From Aplysia californica (taxonomy: Eukaryota; Mollusca; Gastropoda; Aplysiida; Aplysiidae), in contig NW_004798139.1 in assembly GCF_000002075.1 (NCBI RefSeq), positions 125,334-189,333 on the forward strand: a stretch of DNA of 64,000 bases, read 5' to 3'. Both the position numbers and the translations under genes were made by a program. This document shows positions 34,401 to 46,243 of this stretch, piece by piece (within the stretch, counting starts at the first letter, position 1; the number at the start of each line of letters is the position of its first letter). The notes beneath the pieces were generated by a model. The model made no database searches. It saw only the letters and a program-made list of their open reading frames with translations, and was not told where the DNA came from.

Positions 34401-37400
34401 TAATAAACAAAAATAAAGATGCGATATACATCCCATGGGATGGGTTTTCCTGGGTCACCTCACTTATCTCACATTTTGTAATGTATGCAACTTAATCCAT
34501 TGTCTTAGGTGAGTGCCAATGGGAACGTCCTGCGTAGTGAGATTGTCGGCTCTGTCAAGATGAGAGTCTTTCTGTCTGGCATGCCGGAGTTGAGGCTTGG
34601 ACTCAACGACAAAGTTCTCTTTGAAAGCACAGGAAGTAAGTTCACTGCGTACCAGATTCAATTTTAGACACATGCACTCCCCCATTTCCCACCACCACCA
34701 CCCCAAACAAGTATTTAACCATTTACCATTGATTCTCTTCCAGTAAAAATAGGGAAATATTTGGTTGTAGGTCGTGTTTAGTTTCTTTCCTGCTGTTGTG
34801 TCTGTCTTTCTTTCTTTCTTGCTTTTAACCAACTCTAAACGGCCGTTACTGTGTCAATCTGCTTCTCTTTACCTGGAAAACAAAACAAGCAGACATGGTC
34901 AAGTTATCTTTTTTTTTTGCGGGGAAGATTCACAATTAAAATTTGTTTTGTTTCTTAAAAAAATGAGCTGTCACTGAAAATGATTTAAATGTTTTTGAGG
35001 ACAGATTTTGTTTTTATTTTATTCGTTCATCATGGTCATGAAATAGTCATTATTACAATTTGTTTTCAATTTTCAGGAGGAAAGAGCAAGTCTGTGGAAT
35101 TGGAGGATGTAAAATTCCATCAATGCGTGCGCTTGTCTCGGTTTGAAAATGATCGCACAATTTCTTTCATCCCACCTGATGGTGAATTTGAGCTGATGTC
35201 ATACCGGCTCAACACACATGTGAGTGTGATGTGGCATTGCGCTATCATGTATACTGTGTGTACCCCAGTATCAGTACATGTTTTCAAAAGTAGCCCAGAT
35301 TTTAAAAGTCTAATATTTATTGAATCTTGCTCTGTTCGCTTCTCAGAAAGTTATGATTGTTTCAGAACGCTATCAGGTCTGCTGGGGTAATGATCTAGAT
35401 TGCAAAGTGCATAGAACTTGTTGTTGTGCGGGAATTTACACTATACAAATAAGTGCTATTTATTATTATTTTGTTCCTGCACTAAGTGTTCTTCCAGTTC
35501 TAATATCATACTGTCATTTCTGTCAGTATGTTTGCTTTCAAATACACCTGAGATTTCCCTGTCTAAAACTAAATTTGAGTAAATGGTTGTGTTCTGATTT
35601 TTGTTCAACTCCTCCACAGCTGCATTGGCATATGTACTCACTTTAGTGAGCCAAAACTTGTTCACTGGCATTTTTCTCCACTGGTGTATAGCCTAGAATT
35701 TTTGGACATAGAACTGCAGCCTGTCCTGTGCAGTTGCTAAATCTTGAAAAAGGGGAAAGAAATTATGGCTTTGTTTTTACAGCTCTCTTGAACAAACTTT
35801 TTATCTTCTCTGTACAAACCAAAGAAACATCTCAGCAACGAAAAGGTTAACCGAACTGATTAATGAGAGAGTGTTATAGATATTTGTCACATTCGTTCTC
35901 AACTCATGTGTCTTGTCTGGTTTTTTTCTTTTAGGTGAAACCTTTGATCTGGGTGGAGTCTGTTATTGAACGCCACGCTCACAGCAGAGTGGAATACATG
36001 ATCAAGGTAGGAACTGGTTAGGATGATGTACAGTTTTTCAACAGTTTTTGTGCTCTATCCATGTGACTAGAAGAGTATGGTAAATTTGATTATTTTGTTC
36101 TCAAATTTTTTGCTGAGGTCGAACTGTGGGTCCCCAGGGAAAATCTGGAGTCAGCATGCTCTATAATAGTATAAAAATACTGTGGGTAAACTTGCTTTTC
36201 TCTCATCATTTAAATGAGAGAAAGTGTTTTTGTGTGTTGGATATTTTTCAAGAAACCAGTTACCTGGTTAGAGCGCTACAGTATCCATATGTTCATATGT
36301 GGAAACTGGTTTGATTATGCTCTGCTTTACACAGTGTAAAGTGATATTTCTTCAGGAGAGATAAAAAGAAAAACAATTTTGTTAATGTGGTTCTTTTTTG
36401 GATGTGGTTCTTTTATAATCTTTTCATGTTCCTGGAGTACAAATGTAAAGTTATTCTAATATCCCTTTTCTTGGAGTCTTTTACCTGTACGGTTTGGTAT
36501 CTATGGTAGTGACACAAGTGCTTATGGTTGTCATCCTTCAAAGAAAGCATGGTTTTTTTTGGTTGTTTTTTAAAATTAAAAAGCAGAGCACCACATCAAT
36601 CTTGAAAGGGGTGTTTTGTGCTGGGAAATGGTGAAACACAGAAACCATAGAATTAGTAATGAAGAAGGACATGCCTATTAAAAGCCCTCAGACTACCTAC
36701 CCAAGAGATGGAATTCTTTTTTTTTTTAAACTTCATAATGATCTTATGACTGTGTGGTTCCCTCCAAGCTTTACTGTAATTATAAAGGTTTACATCCCCC
36801 ATAGACACAACTTGAATCCTTTAGGAGAGGGACTGCTTGAATCCTCTCTGTCTGTGCCATCCCAGACTGAAAGGGATATGATAGACTGAGATACTAAAAA
36901 ATGTCCCCACACAGAAATCAAACTCACGTTTCCTGCATATGACAATGAACAGCATAATCATTGAGCTAAACACTGGTTTCCTCACTGCGCCTTACATTCT
37001 TCAATTCCTCTCTAAACTACCTCATAAACAATATCAATCCAGAAAAACCACCAATGTGCTCGCTTTGTGACTGCATCTATGAAACAGTTGCAATATCTAC
37101 ACTATGAATGTCACAAACCATAGGATCTATCTCCGCTGACCACCTCTTTTACCCATTCCCTACCACAGACAATACCCTAGTCTGCCGCGAAGAATAAATG
37201 TGGAAGACCTACACCTATTTTAAAATTACATTGGACCGAAGGGAAAATGCTGTAAGGCCACTGGATAAACAACAAACTTCACAACGACAATAATTCCTCA
37301 TTTCCTCAGGCCAAGAGTCAGTTCAAGAGGCGGTCAACTGCCAACAATGTCGAGATCATTATCCCCGTGCCCAATGACGCGGATTCTCCCAAGTTCAAGA

Positions 37401-38963
37401 CCACGGTGGGCAGCTGTAAATACGTCCCTGAGATCAACTGTGTTGTGTGGACCATCAAGTCCTTCCCTGTGAGTGACTCATGTCTTTCTCTGACTTTATC
37501 TTTCTTCAATTAATAGAAAAGAAATGTTGTCAAATTAGAGAGAAACAAATGCAGTTTCTGGAAAATAAAGGCCTTGAACATCTTGCTCTTACTGGAAAAA
37601 TATAATGCAAAAGAGGCAGAAGTAGAATAACTCAAAGAACTGAATCCAAGGGGTATGGGAAAAGAATAGAATAAAATAGATTTTGTGAGAGCATATGAGT
37701 AGTGGAACATAATTGTTAATGTTTCTATCCTGGCATTTTAGAAAAAGAATTAATGTTAGATCATCTGTGTTGAAGTGACGCCAAAAATCATCCCCATATC
37801 AGGATCTCTAGTAGTTTTACTGCATAAGGACAATACATTTTTTACACATTTTTGTTTTATAAATTAAGCAATGCTTTTTGTCCCTTTTAGCACATCCATG
37901 TCAGACATAGATATCATTGGTGTCCGATTCTTACGGTGTATCGCCAAATTAGGTCAAATACTTTTCTTGTCTGAAATCACAACCACAATTACAATTGGTG
38001 ACACTGTAATAAGTAAAAGGGCCACTCTGCCCAAAATATGAGTAAATCCGGTAGATATAATAAGAATGAAATTACATTTTTTTGCCAAAAATGTGTTTGA
38101 CCTAATCTTGCGGAAACATGGTCAGAGTCGGACTCAGATTTAGTTTCCATTAATATGGTCTAAAGATATGGGCAACATGAGAGCTGAGGAAGTTGTTTTC
38201 AGAGCCTCTCTCAACTGTCAACTGCAATATCGTTATACAAGCATGCCTGTTTGTGGATGATGAAGAGGTTCTACTTTATTTTGTCTTTCCTCAGGGTGGT
38301 AAAGAGTATTTGATGAGGGCTCACTTTGGCCTTCCCAGTGTAATGAATGAGGAGATTGAGGGAAAGCCTCCCATCAACGTTAAGTTTGAGATCCCGTACT
38401 TCACAGTCTCTGGCATTCAGGTTTGTCAGGGTTCTCTCATCTGTGAAATTTATGTTTTTTCTTTTTGAGACGTACTCTGTATGATTTTTCAGTATTCATT
38501 TACCATTTTTCTTAGCTACTGATATTTTAGTATGAGAAGAAAATTTGCAGACAGAATTTTGGTGGAGTATTGGATGAAAAATTGAATTGTGCAGGCAAGT
38601 TTGACATACAGAAAAAATTTTATGTCCTGCAAGCGTTCACTCAGTTGGGACTTCAGTTATAAAATCTAAACTTACTTCTAAAGAAGTTGTTTGGGGGCTT
38701 TACTTTTTGGCCCTACTTCTTTTCTTTCACTGTGTAGCTTTTGTCTGTATTTATGTCAACTTTTACCCCCAGCTCTAAATGATCATTATTGTGCTGATGA
38801 GTTTCTCGTTACTCGATTTGAGTCTTAACTGCATACTCAAAGATTGTGGTAAATTCTCTTCCAGGTCCGTTACTTGAAGATTATAGAAAAGAGTGGCTAC
38901 CAGGCACTGCCATGGGTGCGCTACATCACGCAGAATGGAGACTACCAGCTGAGGACCAACTGA
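31481..38963 (+). CDS. AP1M1: AP-1 complex subunit mu
   Basis: Complete. Coding exons: 31481-31522, 32214-32438, 32904-33034, 33547-33691, 34509-34635, 35077-35219, 35935-36006, 37310-37468, 38295-38420, 38865-38963; all GT/AG and in phase, giving 422 residues (vertebrate mu1A has 423). The start ATGTCGGCTTCAGCG ([14 protein letters not shown]) matches the family start, and an acceptor at 31459 places it in an exon with some 5' UTR. Residues 1-about 140 are the longin-like domain and about 158-422 the mu homology domain. Blocks such as [13 protein letters not shown] and the C-terminal [18 protein letters not shown] carry the Asp and Trp of the YxxPhi-signal pocket. In the AP-1 heterotetramer (gamma, beta1, mu1, sigma1) this subunit selects cargo for clathrin vesicles at the trans-Golgi network and endosomes. 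I cannot tell orthology to AP1M1 or AP1M2; most invertebrates have one gene. Confidence 0.97.
36785..36975 (+). repeat. dispersed repeat family C
   Basis: AGACACAACTTGAATCCTTT, GGAGAGGGACTGCTTGAATC, ACTGAGATACTA and a tail with AATCAAACTCACG. Intronic to the AP-1 mu gene and joined on its right to the LINE fragment. Confidence 0.5.
37010..37165 (+). mobile_element. LINE fragment (C-terminal zinc-knuckle region)
   Basis: The frame [19 protein letters not shown], then DCIYETV, and after a one-base shift QYLHYECHK resembles the Cys-Cys-His-Cys motif near the C-terminus of Jockey/I-type LINE ORF2. It is intronic to the AP-1 mu gene, upstream of exon 37310-37468, and short and decayed. Confidence 0.5.
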
Positions 38964-41432
38964 GCATGTGTCAAACGACAACGTTCTAGAGCTAGGGGAA
39001 GATGGAAAAAGCAAGTACTGGTTGTGGCAACAGCGTTCAGGATGATGCTGCTCTGTGCTGGAATGTCAGTTAGGGATGCCACTATTCTAGAAAGAAATGT
39101 CCAGAATTTCAGGGAAAAATGTAATGTTTTGGAATGTTCCAGACTTTTGACCCTTAAGACAGTTGATATCATCCCTTATAGTGCATCACTTTTTATTATT
39201 TTTGTAGGAGTTAGCAAGTTCAGTAATCCTACTTCAAGCGGCAATCAGAGTTCCAACACATTAGAACTTGTTGATGAAATTAAAGGTTAATGAGATGGTG
39301 TCATTAAACAAATGACAGATCACACGTATTATATATATATAACTTTCTATTCTAAACTAGCAGCTTTAATTTTTTTCTGTTCGCTGAGATGTTTCTATAG
39401 GAAGTTTTTGGGCAAGAAGTGATTGTCTGATCACTATACAGAACAACCATCAAATGTCTGTCTCTTCTCCATGTATTACGTTAGAACTGCACATCTATCA
39501 CTCCGTCAGATTGTGTCCTGTCTGTGGTGAAAGTTTCCCAGGAATTGCTTCTCCATGCACTGTTTTAAACTTTTTGTTTCTCGTATAAAAGTTTCTGTCC
39601 CCCCCAATTTTGAATTATTTAAAAATATTTTTTAGTATGCATCGTCACATTAATCTGTGCTGGTAATAATTTTTGAGGGATGATGGTAATGCAGTGTGTT
39701 GTGGAAATCCTACTGTGTATATGTGGCACCCCCTGACGACATGTATCACACCAGAAATTAATTTGAAATGATTGATATGATTCAAATGAAGCTCAGGTAA
39801 TTTCAACCTGACACAATACCTGATCAAGGGTTGTTGTTCATCAACTGCACTTATAAGACGGCAGGCATTGTTTGCCATATGGAGAGATATTAAGCAAAAA
39901 GAATATATATGTTTGAAGTTTCCCTGTGCAAGAATGATCAGGTGTTTGAAGTCCAACGTTGTCTTGTTGTAAAGTGTGATCAGTTTTGCCAGGTTTGTGG
40001 AAAGTTCTTTTGAATGCATTTGTTGTGATTTGTGGCAATGGTTTGTTCCATTGTGTCAAGTTTGCAATGTTCATCATTGATGCAGTTCAATGTACATAAT
40101 AATGTATAATTGTTTGTATGAAGGTGTTTCTGTTTAACCCTAATTTTACAGCAAGTTAGGTGTCTTTGCTTTTTCCATTTCTGAATACTCTGTTGAAAGT
40201 ATTGTATCTAGAAAGTAAAAATGTATTGGGGAAATATGATGATAGCCCTGGTTATATTACTGTAGTATTTTTTTGGTTTTCTGCAAGTTGTCTGATGGTG
40301 ATAGCTGTATGGTCTATGTGATGGGTTTGTTGACTTTTTCTTCTTGGATTGAGTACTTTGTTGTGGGTGATGTTTTGTACCTAATTACAGAAAATGTTCT
40401 AGACTGAAAGGTGTTTATATGTGTACTGGCATTGGAAAGTTTTATACTGTTAAAGAAAGTCCTTGGATAAATGAAATAGGTAGATTGTAATTTCTGTTTA
40501 TGGTGGAGCTTTAGAAAAAAGGCTATATAATTGGAGGTCAGGCTCTGTTGATACAAAGTCTTCTTTTGACTCACATTTAGAAAATTGGTACGATTTCCAG
40601 TCTGGCTTTTTAAAAAAAACATGTTATTTGGGAGCTTGAGCGAAAGGAAAGGTTACAGTGGTTAGTCTTTAACATACTTTAACCAAAGTATACTGGCATG
40701 AATCAAAATTATCCTCAAAATCGATTAATTTAAAAATGTACTTTTCTAGACAAAGAAAAGCATTTCGCATTTGTGATGACCAATCCTTTTGTTCAGCAGC
40801 CAATCCTTTTGTTCAGCAGCTTGAAAGCTTGGAATCAGATGATGTACTGTATGCATTTTTCAGATCAATATACTATATTATGTTAAATTGTCATAAGTTA
40901 TAAGTACATATGCTTTGTTTCTATTCCGTTTCAGTAATGTAGGCTCTGTCGCTCAAGAAGTTTATTTCACTAACATATTGGGAACTAATTTTTTAGAATT
41001 GTTCAATAGAACTTTAATTTATTGCATGTTGAGACTTGAAAGACGTGGATGTGGTTTTGTCAGTCCCATGATGATGTCAAAGACTCAAGCTTGTTTCTAA
41101 TTAGTGCTTGTCTGCATGCTGCCTTTACTAGACAACTGTTTGGAATTTACCAAAGCATGCGTTGGGAAGTGAGAATCTGTTCTTAAAGTTGCCATTGCTA
41201 CCATAACTGATTATAAGTTTATTGTTTGACATTTTCTTTTTTTGCTTTGATATTACGTTTTAGCGATAACACATTTTGAATATTATGGATTTTGAAGAAT
41301 AGTATTGATGGTGATGCTATTGATCATACAAAATGATTGAGGACAAGTGAATGTAAAGCTTGTAATATTTTAAACCTTGCAAAAAACCAGGTGTGTAAAT
41401 GTTGAGCTGAATAAACAATAAACTTGAATAAA
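38964..41432 (+). other. AP-1 mu 3' UTR
   Basis: About 2.45 kb between the stop codon and a cluster of three AATAAA hexamers, with no other gene signal on either strand. It has AT/T-rich composition, a short ATATAT run near 39330, and a direct duplication of CCAATCCTTTTGTTCAGCAG at about 40781 and 40800. Confidence 0.6.
41410..41432 (+). terminator. AP-1 mu poly(A) signals, three AATAAA
   Basis: AATAAA at 41410-41415, 41417-41422 and 41427-41432, followed by GT-rich sequence. A further AATAAA at 41797-41802, also followed by a T/G-rich stretch, could be a distal site. Confidence 0.65.
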
Positions 41433-41954
41433 GTTTGCAAGAAGGTCAGGTTTCTTTGGATGGCTGTTTAAGTACAACATGCTTTGACATGTTGTCGAAA
41501 CCGTCACTTTTTTTCAGTACTGATGAAGGGCGGATTTACTCTTTTTTTTTTTAATGCACTTGTGTCCACTGTGAGGGGTAAATAACTATCAAACAAATTA
41601 GCTCACAATTTTACAGACTGTTATTTTTCTTTTTCCAATAGATTGAAGAAAGAAAAAAGACACGGGTGTAACACTCTCTATTTATTCATGACCTTGTATC
41701 TTTAATTCATGCAACATTCAGAGTTTTGGTTCACACTGCTTCATGTATACTCGAATGTTTTATTTGAGAAAAGATGTAAATGGTTTGTGATCTTGCAATA
41801 AAACATTCCCAGTATCATGGTCTGGTCTTCTTCCGTTTCCTTCCTTTGTTTGATGTTGGAGATGCAGAATGTAAAAGAAAAATTGTAATTGTACATTTTT
41901 TTCTTTTGGTTTGTTTTGGTTTTTTTGACTTGGTGTTCTTACGAGCTTACCAAA

Positions 41955-42145
41955 ACAATTTAAGTCATTTAGGAGTTGGGGTTCCTTCCTTGTTTTTTCA
42001 GGGCCCACCAGGGCGGAGAGGGATACAACATCCAATAAAGCAGAAAGACTGAGATACTCGATAAAAATTCTCCCCACTCTGGTCTCTTTCGAAGTGCCTG
42101 ACCGCTGCACCACAGACGCTGGTATTGTAAATATGTTTGCAGCCA
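41955..42145 (+). repeat. dispersed repeat family C
   Basis: CAATTTAAGTCATTTAGGAG, AGGGATACAACATCC, ACTGAGATACTC and GCACCACAGACGCTGG. One of the fuller copies, in the convergent intergenic region. Confidence 0.6.
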
Positions 42146-42149
42146 CATT

Positions 42150-42360
42150 TGATACAATTTAGATCATTTTGGGCTGTGCTGCTTCAACCCTGCCTGTCAC
42201 GGCCATCTCAGGCCAGGAGGGAAAACAACATCTCTGCTGATACTGATAGATGGAGATACTGATAGATGGAGATACTTGATAAACAAACCTGCCCACTAAG
42301 GCATCTAATCTGACCTCTCAATGCAATGATGAAAAGCTTTACCATTACCCCACAGTTGTC
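42150..42360 (+). repeat. dispersed repeat family C, tandem neighbour
   Basis: TTTAGATCATTTTGGGCTG, TGCTTCAACCCTGCCTGTC and GATAGATGGAGATAC (duplicated once), ending CATTACCCCACAG. Directly follows the previous copy. Confidence 0.6.
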
Positions 42361-42439
42361 AACATCTAATCTTCAGTCTTTCCTTTTATTCATTTGATAT
42401 TGAGGACAAAACTTGTCGTCCGCAAGCTGTTAAAATGTT

Positions 42440-42680
42440 CTAAGCTCGGAAAGCAACATTTATCAGGAGAGATAAAACTGCTCTATTCTTTTTACAGTTG
42501 TACCTTATTGATGTATCTTTTCTTGCTTTTTCAACGATTTGAATTCTGAATTTCCGACAAAATATCGCTTGAGCACATGCAACTAATACCACAAAAACAG
42601 ACTGCCTGAAAAAAAATATCTTTAAAATTTTGGGATTAGTACATCTGACCGGCTGGCCAATGATAATATCTAATTTGAAC
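42440..42680. repeat. dispersed repeat family E, copy 2
   Basis: Aligns by eye with 6460-6720, with shared blocks GTATCTTTTCTTGCTTTTTC, CTAATACCACA and AATTTTGGGATTAGTACAT. Confidence 0.6.
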
Positions 42681-43030
42681 ATAGTCACCGTCTATGGTTC
42701 ATGTCGTCTAAATGGTATGACAATAATGACTGGAGTTAAAATTTATCTCAATAGTCTTGAGAGAATCAAGGAATCTTTCCGAACACTGTCTCAGGACCTA
42801 TGTATGCAATAAGAATGCTAACAAAAGAACGTTAAAGATATATCATGTATAGGTGGACAGTTTTTTAATAAAGAGGGAATAATACACTGCACTGTACCAT
42901 GAGTATTGACATATAAGGACAAGAATCATTACAACGGTACAAATCAAATTCAATTAATTATTCATGTACAAAGGAAATTGGGGATCCACTAAACTCTTTT
43001 ACGGTGAAATAAAAAAGTTTAAAGAAAAAA

Positions 43031-43213
43031 GCAGGGATGCCACTGGGATGTTTTGAAAATACCTGAAGATGAAACTTAGTTCCAGTTGAAAAAAAAAAAA
43101 CAGAAACAGTTAACAAACACAACTTATATGGGCTTGAACAGAAGACAATAACTTAAAATAATAACTATTCTTGTACTTGTAATGAAAATGAAAAAACCCA
43201 AACAAACGGCATC
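43031..43213. mobile_element. hAT-like MITE, copy 1
   Basis: About 183 bp with ends CAGGGATGCC and GGCATCCCTG. AAAAAAG lies directly outside on both sides, a possible 7-8 bp duplication but low in complexity. A CAGGG start fits hAT-type elements. The interior (CTGGGATGTTTTGAAAATAC, AACACAACTTATATG) is shared with 44012-44171. No coding. Confidence 0.6.
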
Positions 43214-43494
43214 CCTGAAAAAAGTTTTAAACTCCAGAGTCAAGAAGCAGTCATAAATTATTCATTCATGCCAAGAAAAGTTGGAGCAATTTCATTTGGT
43301 GCCATTTCATGACTCAGGCTACAGACCTTTTCTCAATTTTCTGTAACAAATTATTTTATTACATCCTACAGATAGAATTTGTGGCTTTGACTTTGCCCTT
43401 ATGCCAGATGTAAGGATGACAAATCCAAGTTTGAAGTACTCTGAGAGTACCGATTGTCTGCACAATGCTCACAAGTCATATCCACTTTAGTTTT

Positions 43495-43820
43495 AGTAGA
43501 GTTTTTACGGTGCTCGCAACTGCATAAGGTCATATGAGCGCCAAGGGGTGGATGTCAACAGATAAGTCCTTACAAGGAATCAGACTTACTCTGCTCACCT
43601 CTCTAGCTTCAACAGCACAAAGTCTGCTTCGACAATCAAGGCACCCCGGAAATAGTGGGTCACAAGAGTGTGACAAACATACAAAAGAAGTAGAGGATAA
43701 ATGACAATAGTAAGGATTAGGAAAGAAAAAGCAGCAGTTCCCTGCTGTAGATCAGGCACAGTTATGAGCGTGACATTGATGAATCAGCCCATTTACAATT
43801 CTAATTCTACTGTGCAATAT
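43495..43820 (-). repeat. dispersed repeat, tail family, long copy
   Basis: Minus-strand end CAGTTGCGAGCACCGTAAAAA. The body carries CAAAGTCTGCTTCGACAATC, AAGAAGTAGAGGATAAATGA and GACATTGATGAATCA and matches 60220-60545 closely. Confidence 0.6.
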
Positions 43821-44011
43821 CCACTTTACAGGTGAGATAACCCTGCAAACCTTCGTTTAAAAAACGAGAGAAAAACTCATCAGCATGAGTCATTCAAGTT
43901 CCACACAATCACAGTTTCTTGGAGACAAAAATTTACCAAAATACCATTATATTAAAAACAAAACATCAAAAAAAATCCTTAAAACGCCCAGATAACAAAT
44001 TCACAGGGATG

Positions 44012-44171
44012 CAGCTGGGATTTTCTGAAAAATACCTGAAAATTTATGAAGTAGCATTTACATACAAAAAGACACTTATTAAACACAACTGATGTGGAAT
44101 TAAACTGAAAACAAATGCAAAGAATAATAATGGTTCTTCGAGTAAAAATAACGGAAAAACAGCATCCCTGA
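44012..44171. mobile_element. hAT-like MITE, copy 2
   Basis: Ends CAGGGATGC and GCATCCCTG, same interior blocks as 43031-43213. No clear target duplication. Confidence 0.55.
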
Positions 44172-46243
44172 TTACAGTCCCACAGGAAATTATGATCTAC
44201 AAACTACAGAAAATATAAAGTCTACACGATTCCGCTTTTCCAAACATTTCCTTGGTTTTTCCTTCTATTTTGAGAAATCAGTTGTCAGTAAAGCAACGTG
44301 AAAAGGAAGTTGGGAAATGCACCTCAGCACTTGCTGAAGTAGACTGAGCGGCTGATGTGTAGCTCTCACTGAGAGTCTCGGGCAGTCTGTCCCTTCTCAG
44401 TGCTTTTAAAATAATAGCATTTAGGAAGATAGACAGTCATAATCATATACAGTCGCAGCTCCTCTTACTGCCACCTGTCCAAGACAATCGTCTGTACACT
44501 CCAATCAATCACTTCACTTCCTTCCCGCTAGACTACCCCCCCCCCCCCCCCTGTATTTTTTTCCTATACATTAGAGAATAGTGACACTGTCCAAGACGCC
44601 AAGCTAAGACAATAGCTTTTCTCTTCAAGAACAGGTAGCTGACTTAGACAATTTTGGCTGTTGTCTTGACAGAACCATAATCCAAGAACTAAAATTAAAA
44701 CTATAAACAATGACCAAAAAAAAACAACATTGTTGTGTTAATAATTGGTTCTTAAAAAACATACTGATCAAGATTTGTGCAATTGATCACCCAGTAAAAA
44801 GATGAAAAATAGCAAAAAAAGAAGCAGTAAATATACAAGCATTGTCTTTACAACTCCCGTGACATTTTTACAGCTATAAAAACTTACACTTTATACAAAA
44901 GAAGTACGGTAACACATATTAATAGCAGCCACTGTTAAATTTTCTATGACATTGGACTGTCAGTTATTGTAATTTAGGGCAAATAGATTTTTTTTTCTTA
45001 AAGGTTAGAATTTTAAATCTTCCTCCCACCAAGGCCATATGATATCTTCTTTCTAACTTAGAAATTCATTTACACATTTAGGCAATTTTAAGCATTGCTA
45101 GGCAAGTTGAAGGTCATCGCACAAGGAATGGTAAGGTGGGTCAGGCTCATTTGACGTATGTCTGATTCAGACCATTATTCTAGCATGTTCACATACGTCT
45201 AAAAAATCTCTACAACTGCAATGTAGGCCCACCCAGTTCCTACTTTCCGTCACACATTCTATTCTCCAATCGCCAAGTGAAATTCCATTGTTAATCTAAA
45301 CAAAATACTGACAAATTAATAAATACAAAAAATATTCCAAAACAACAGCTTCATGATGACATCACGTATTGAATATTTCTATACACTCCGGCATGAACTA
45401 TTACAAACCAGCACCAAATATTCAATATACAGATGCTCACTATCATAAGAAAGATAGGATGCAAATTAAAAACCGATGCCAATTTATCATCTATTATCAC
45501 ATGAATAACTAGTGAGCAGAGTTCATTTTAAAAAGTAGTACTGTAAAGAAAAAGAAACATAAAAAAAGAAAAAAAGGATAAATCCAGTTTATATCAACAG
45601 ATCAAGGACAAACTGTCATGATTTCAGTAGCAGACATTCACCATGGAAATCAACAAGCTGATGTTTCTATAACAGTTTCTATATAAGTCATCAGAAGGGA
45701 CGTTGCACTGACAAATAGCTATAGGCAGGAAAGTGGTGTTTGAAAGACACTCAGGAAAAATTCAAACCAAAAGCGCAAGAGACAAGAATAGGATTAGGAA
45801 TTCAAAGCAAAAATGATGTCTTACGTATTCAAAGGATTTCTCATTGCTCACACCGTAAAGCTTCGCTAAATATAACATCAGATGGTGTAACATCTTTAAG
45901 AAAAATGAAGGCATCAAGATATCTAATTGAAATATAAATCCATTTTGTGCACAAAATCAGTCTCTTCACGTCACATTTTATATAATTATCTGTCAAAAGG
46001 ACAAAGTATCCATTAACCCTTTTGAACAGAATACCAACAAAAATAAATGGGTAATTCAGCCATCAACAATTAAGAATATGATGTTGCATTTTTTTTTTTT
46101 ATTCTTAAAAAAGCCTATCTGGACGAAGTCAATGCAAAGCTTACAACAGTCGCTTTTCCTTGTTATACAAAACAAAATAGATATTCCCACAATTTCTCCA
46201 GATTCCAAAATTCTTCTAAATGTCCAGCTCAGCACTTTCAGTT

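Larger units (their letters stand above)
42700..46243 (-). other. LMBRD1 3' UTR and convergent intergenic DNA
   Basis: No further coding region is seen. The LMBRD1 transcript must end somewhere here, and several minus-strand AATAAA hexamers (for example 43355-43360 and 42385-42390) are possible, with none favoured by context. The stretch holds two hAT-like MITEs, a dispersed repeat at 43495-43820, a C-run near 44537 and A/T-rich DNA. Confidence 0.45.
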
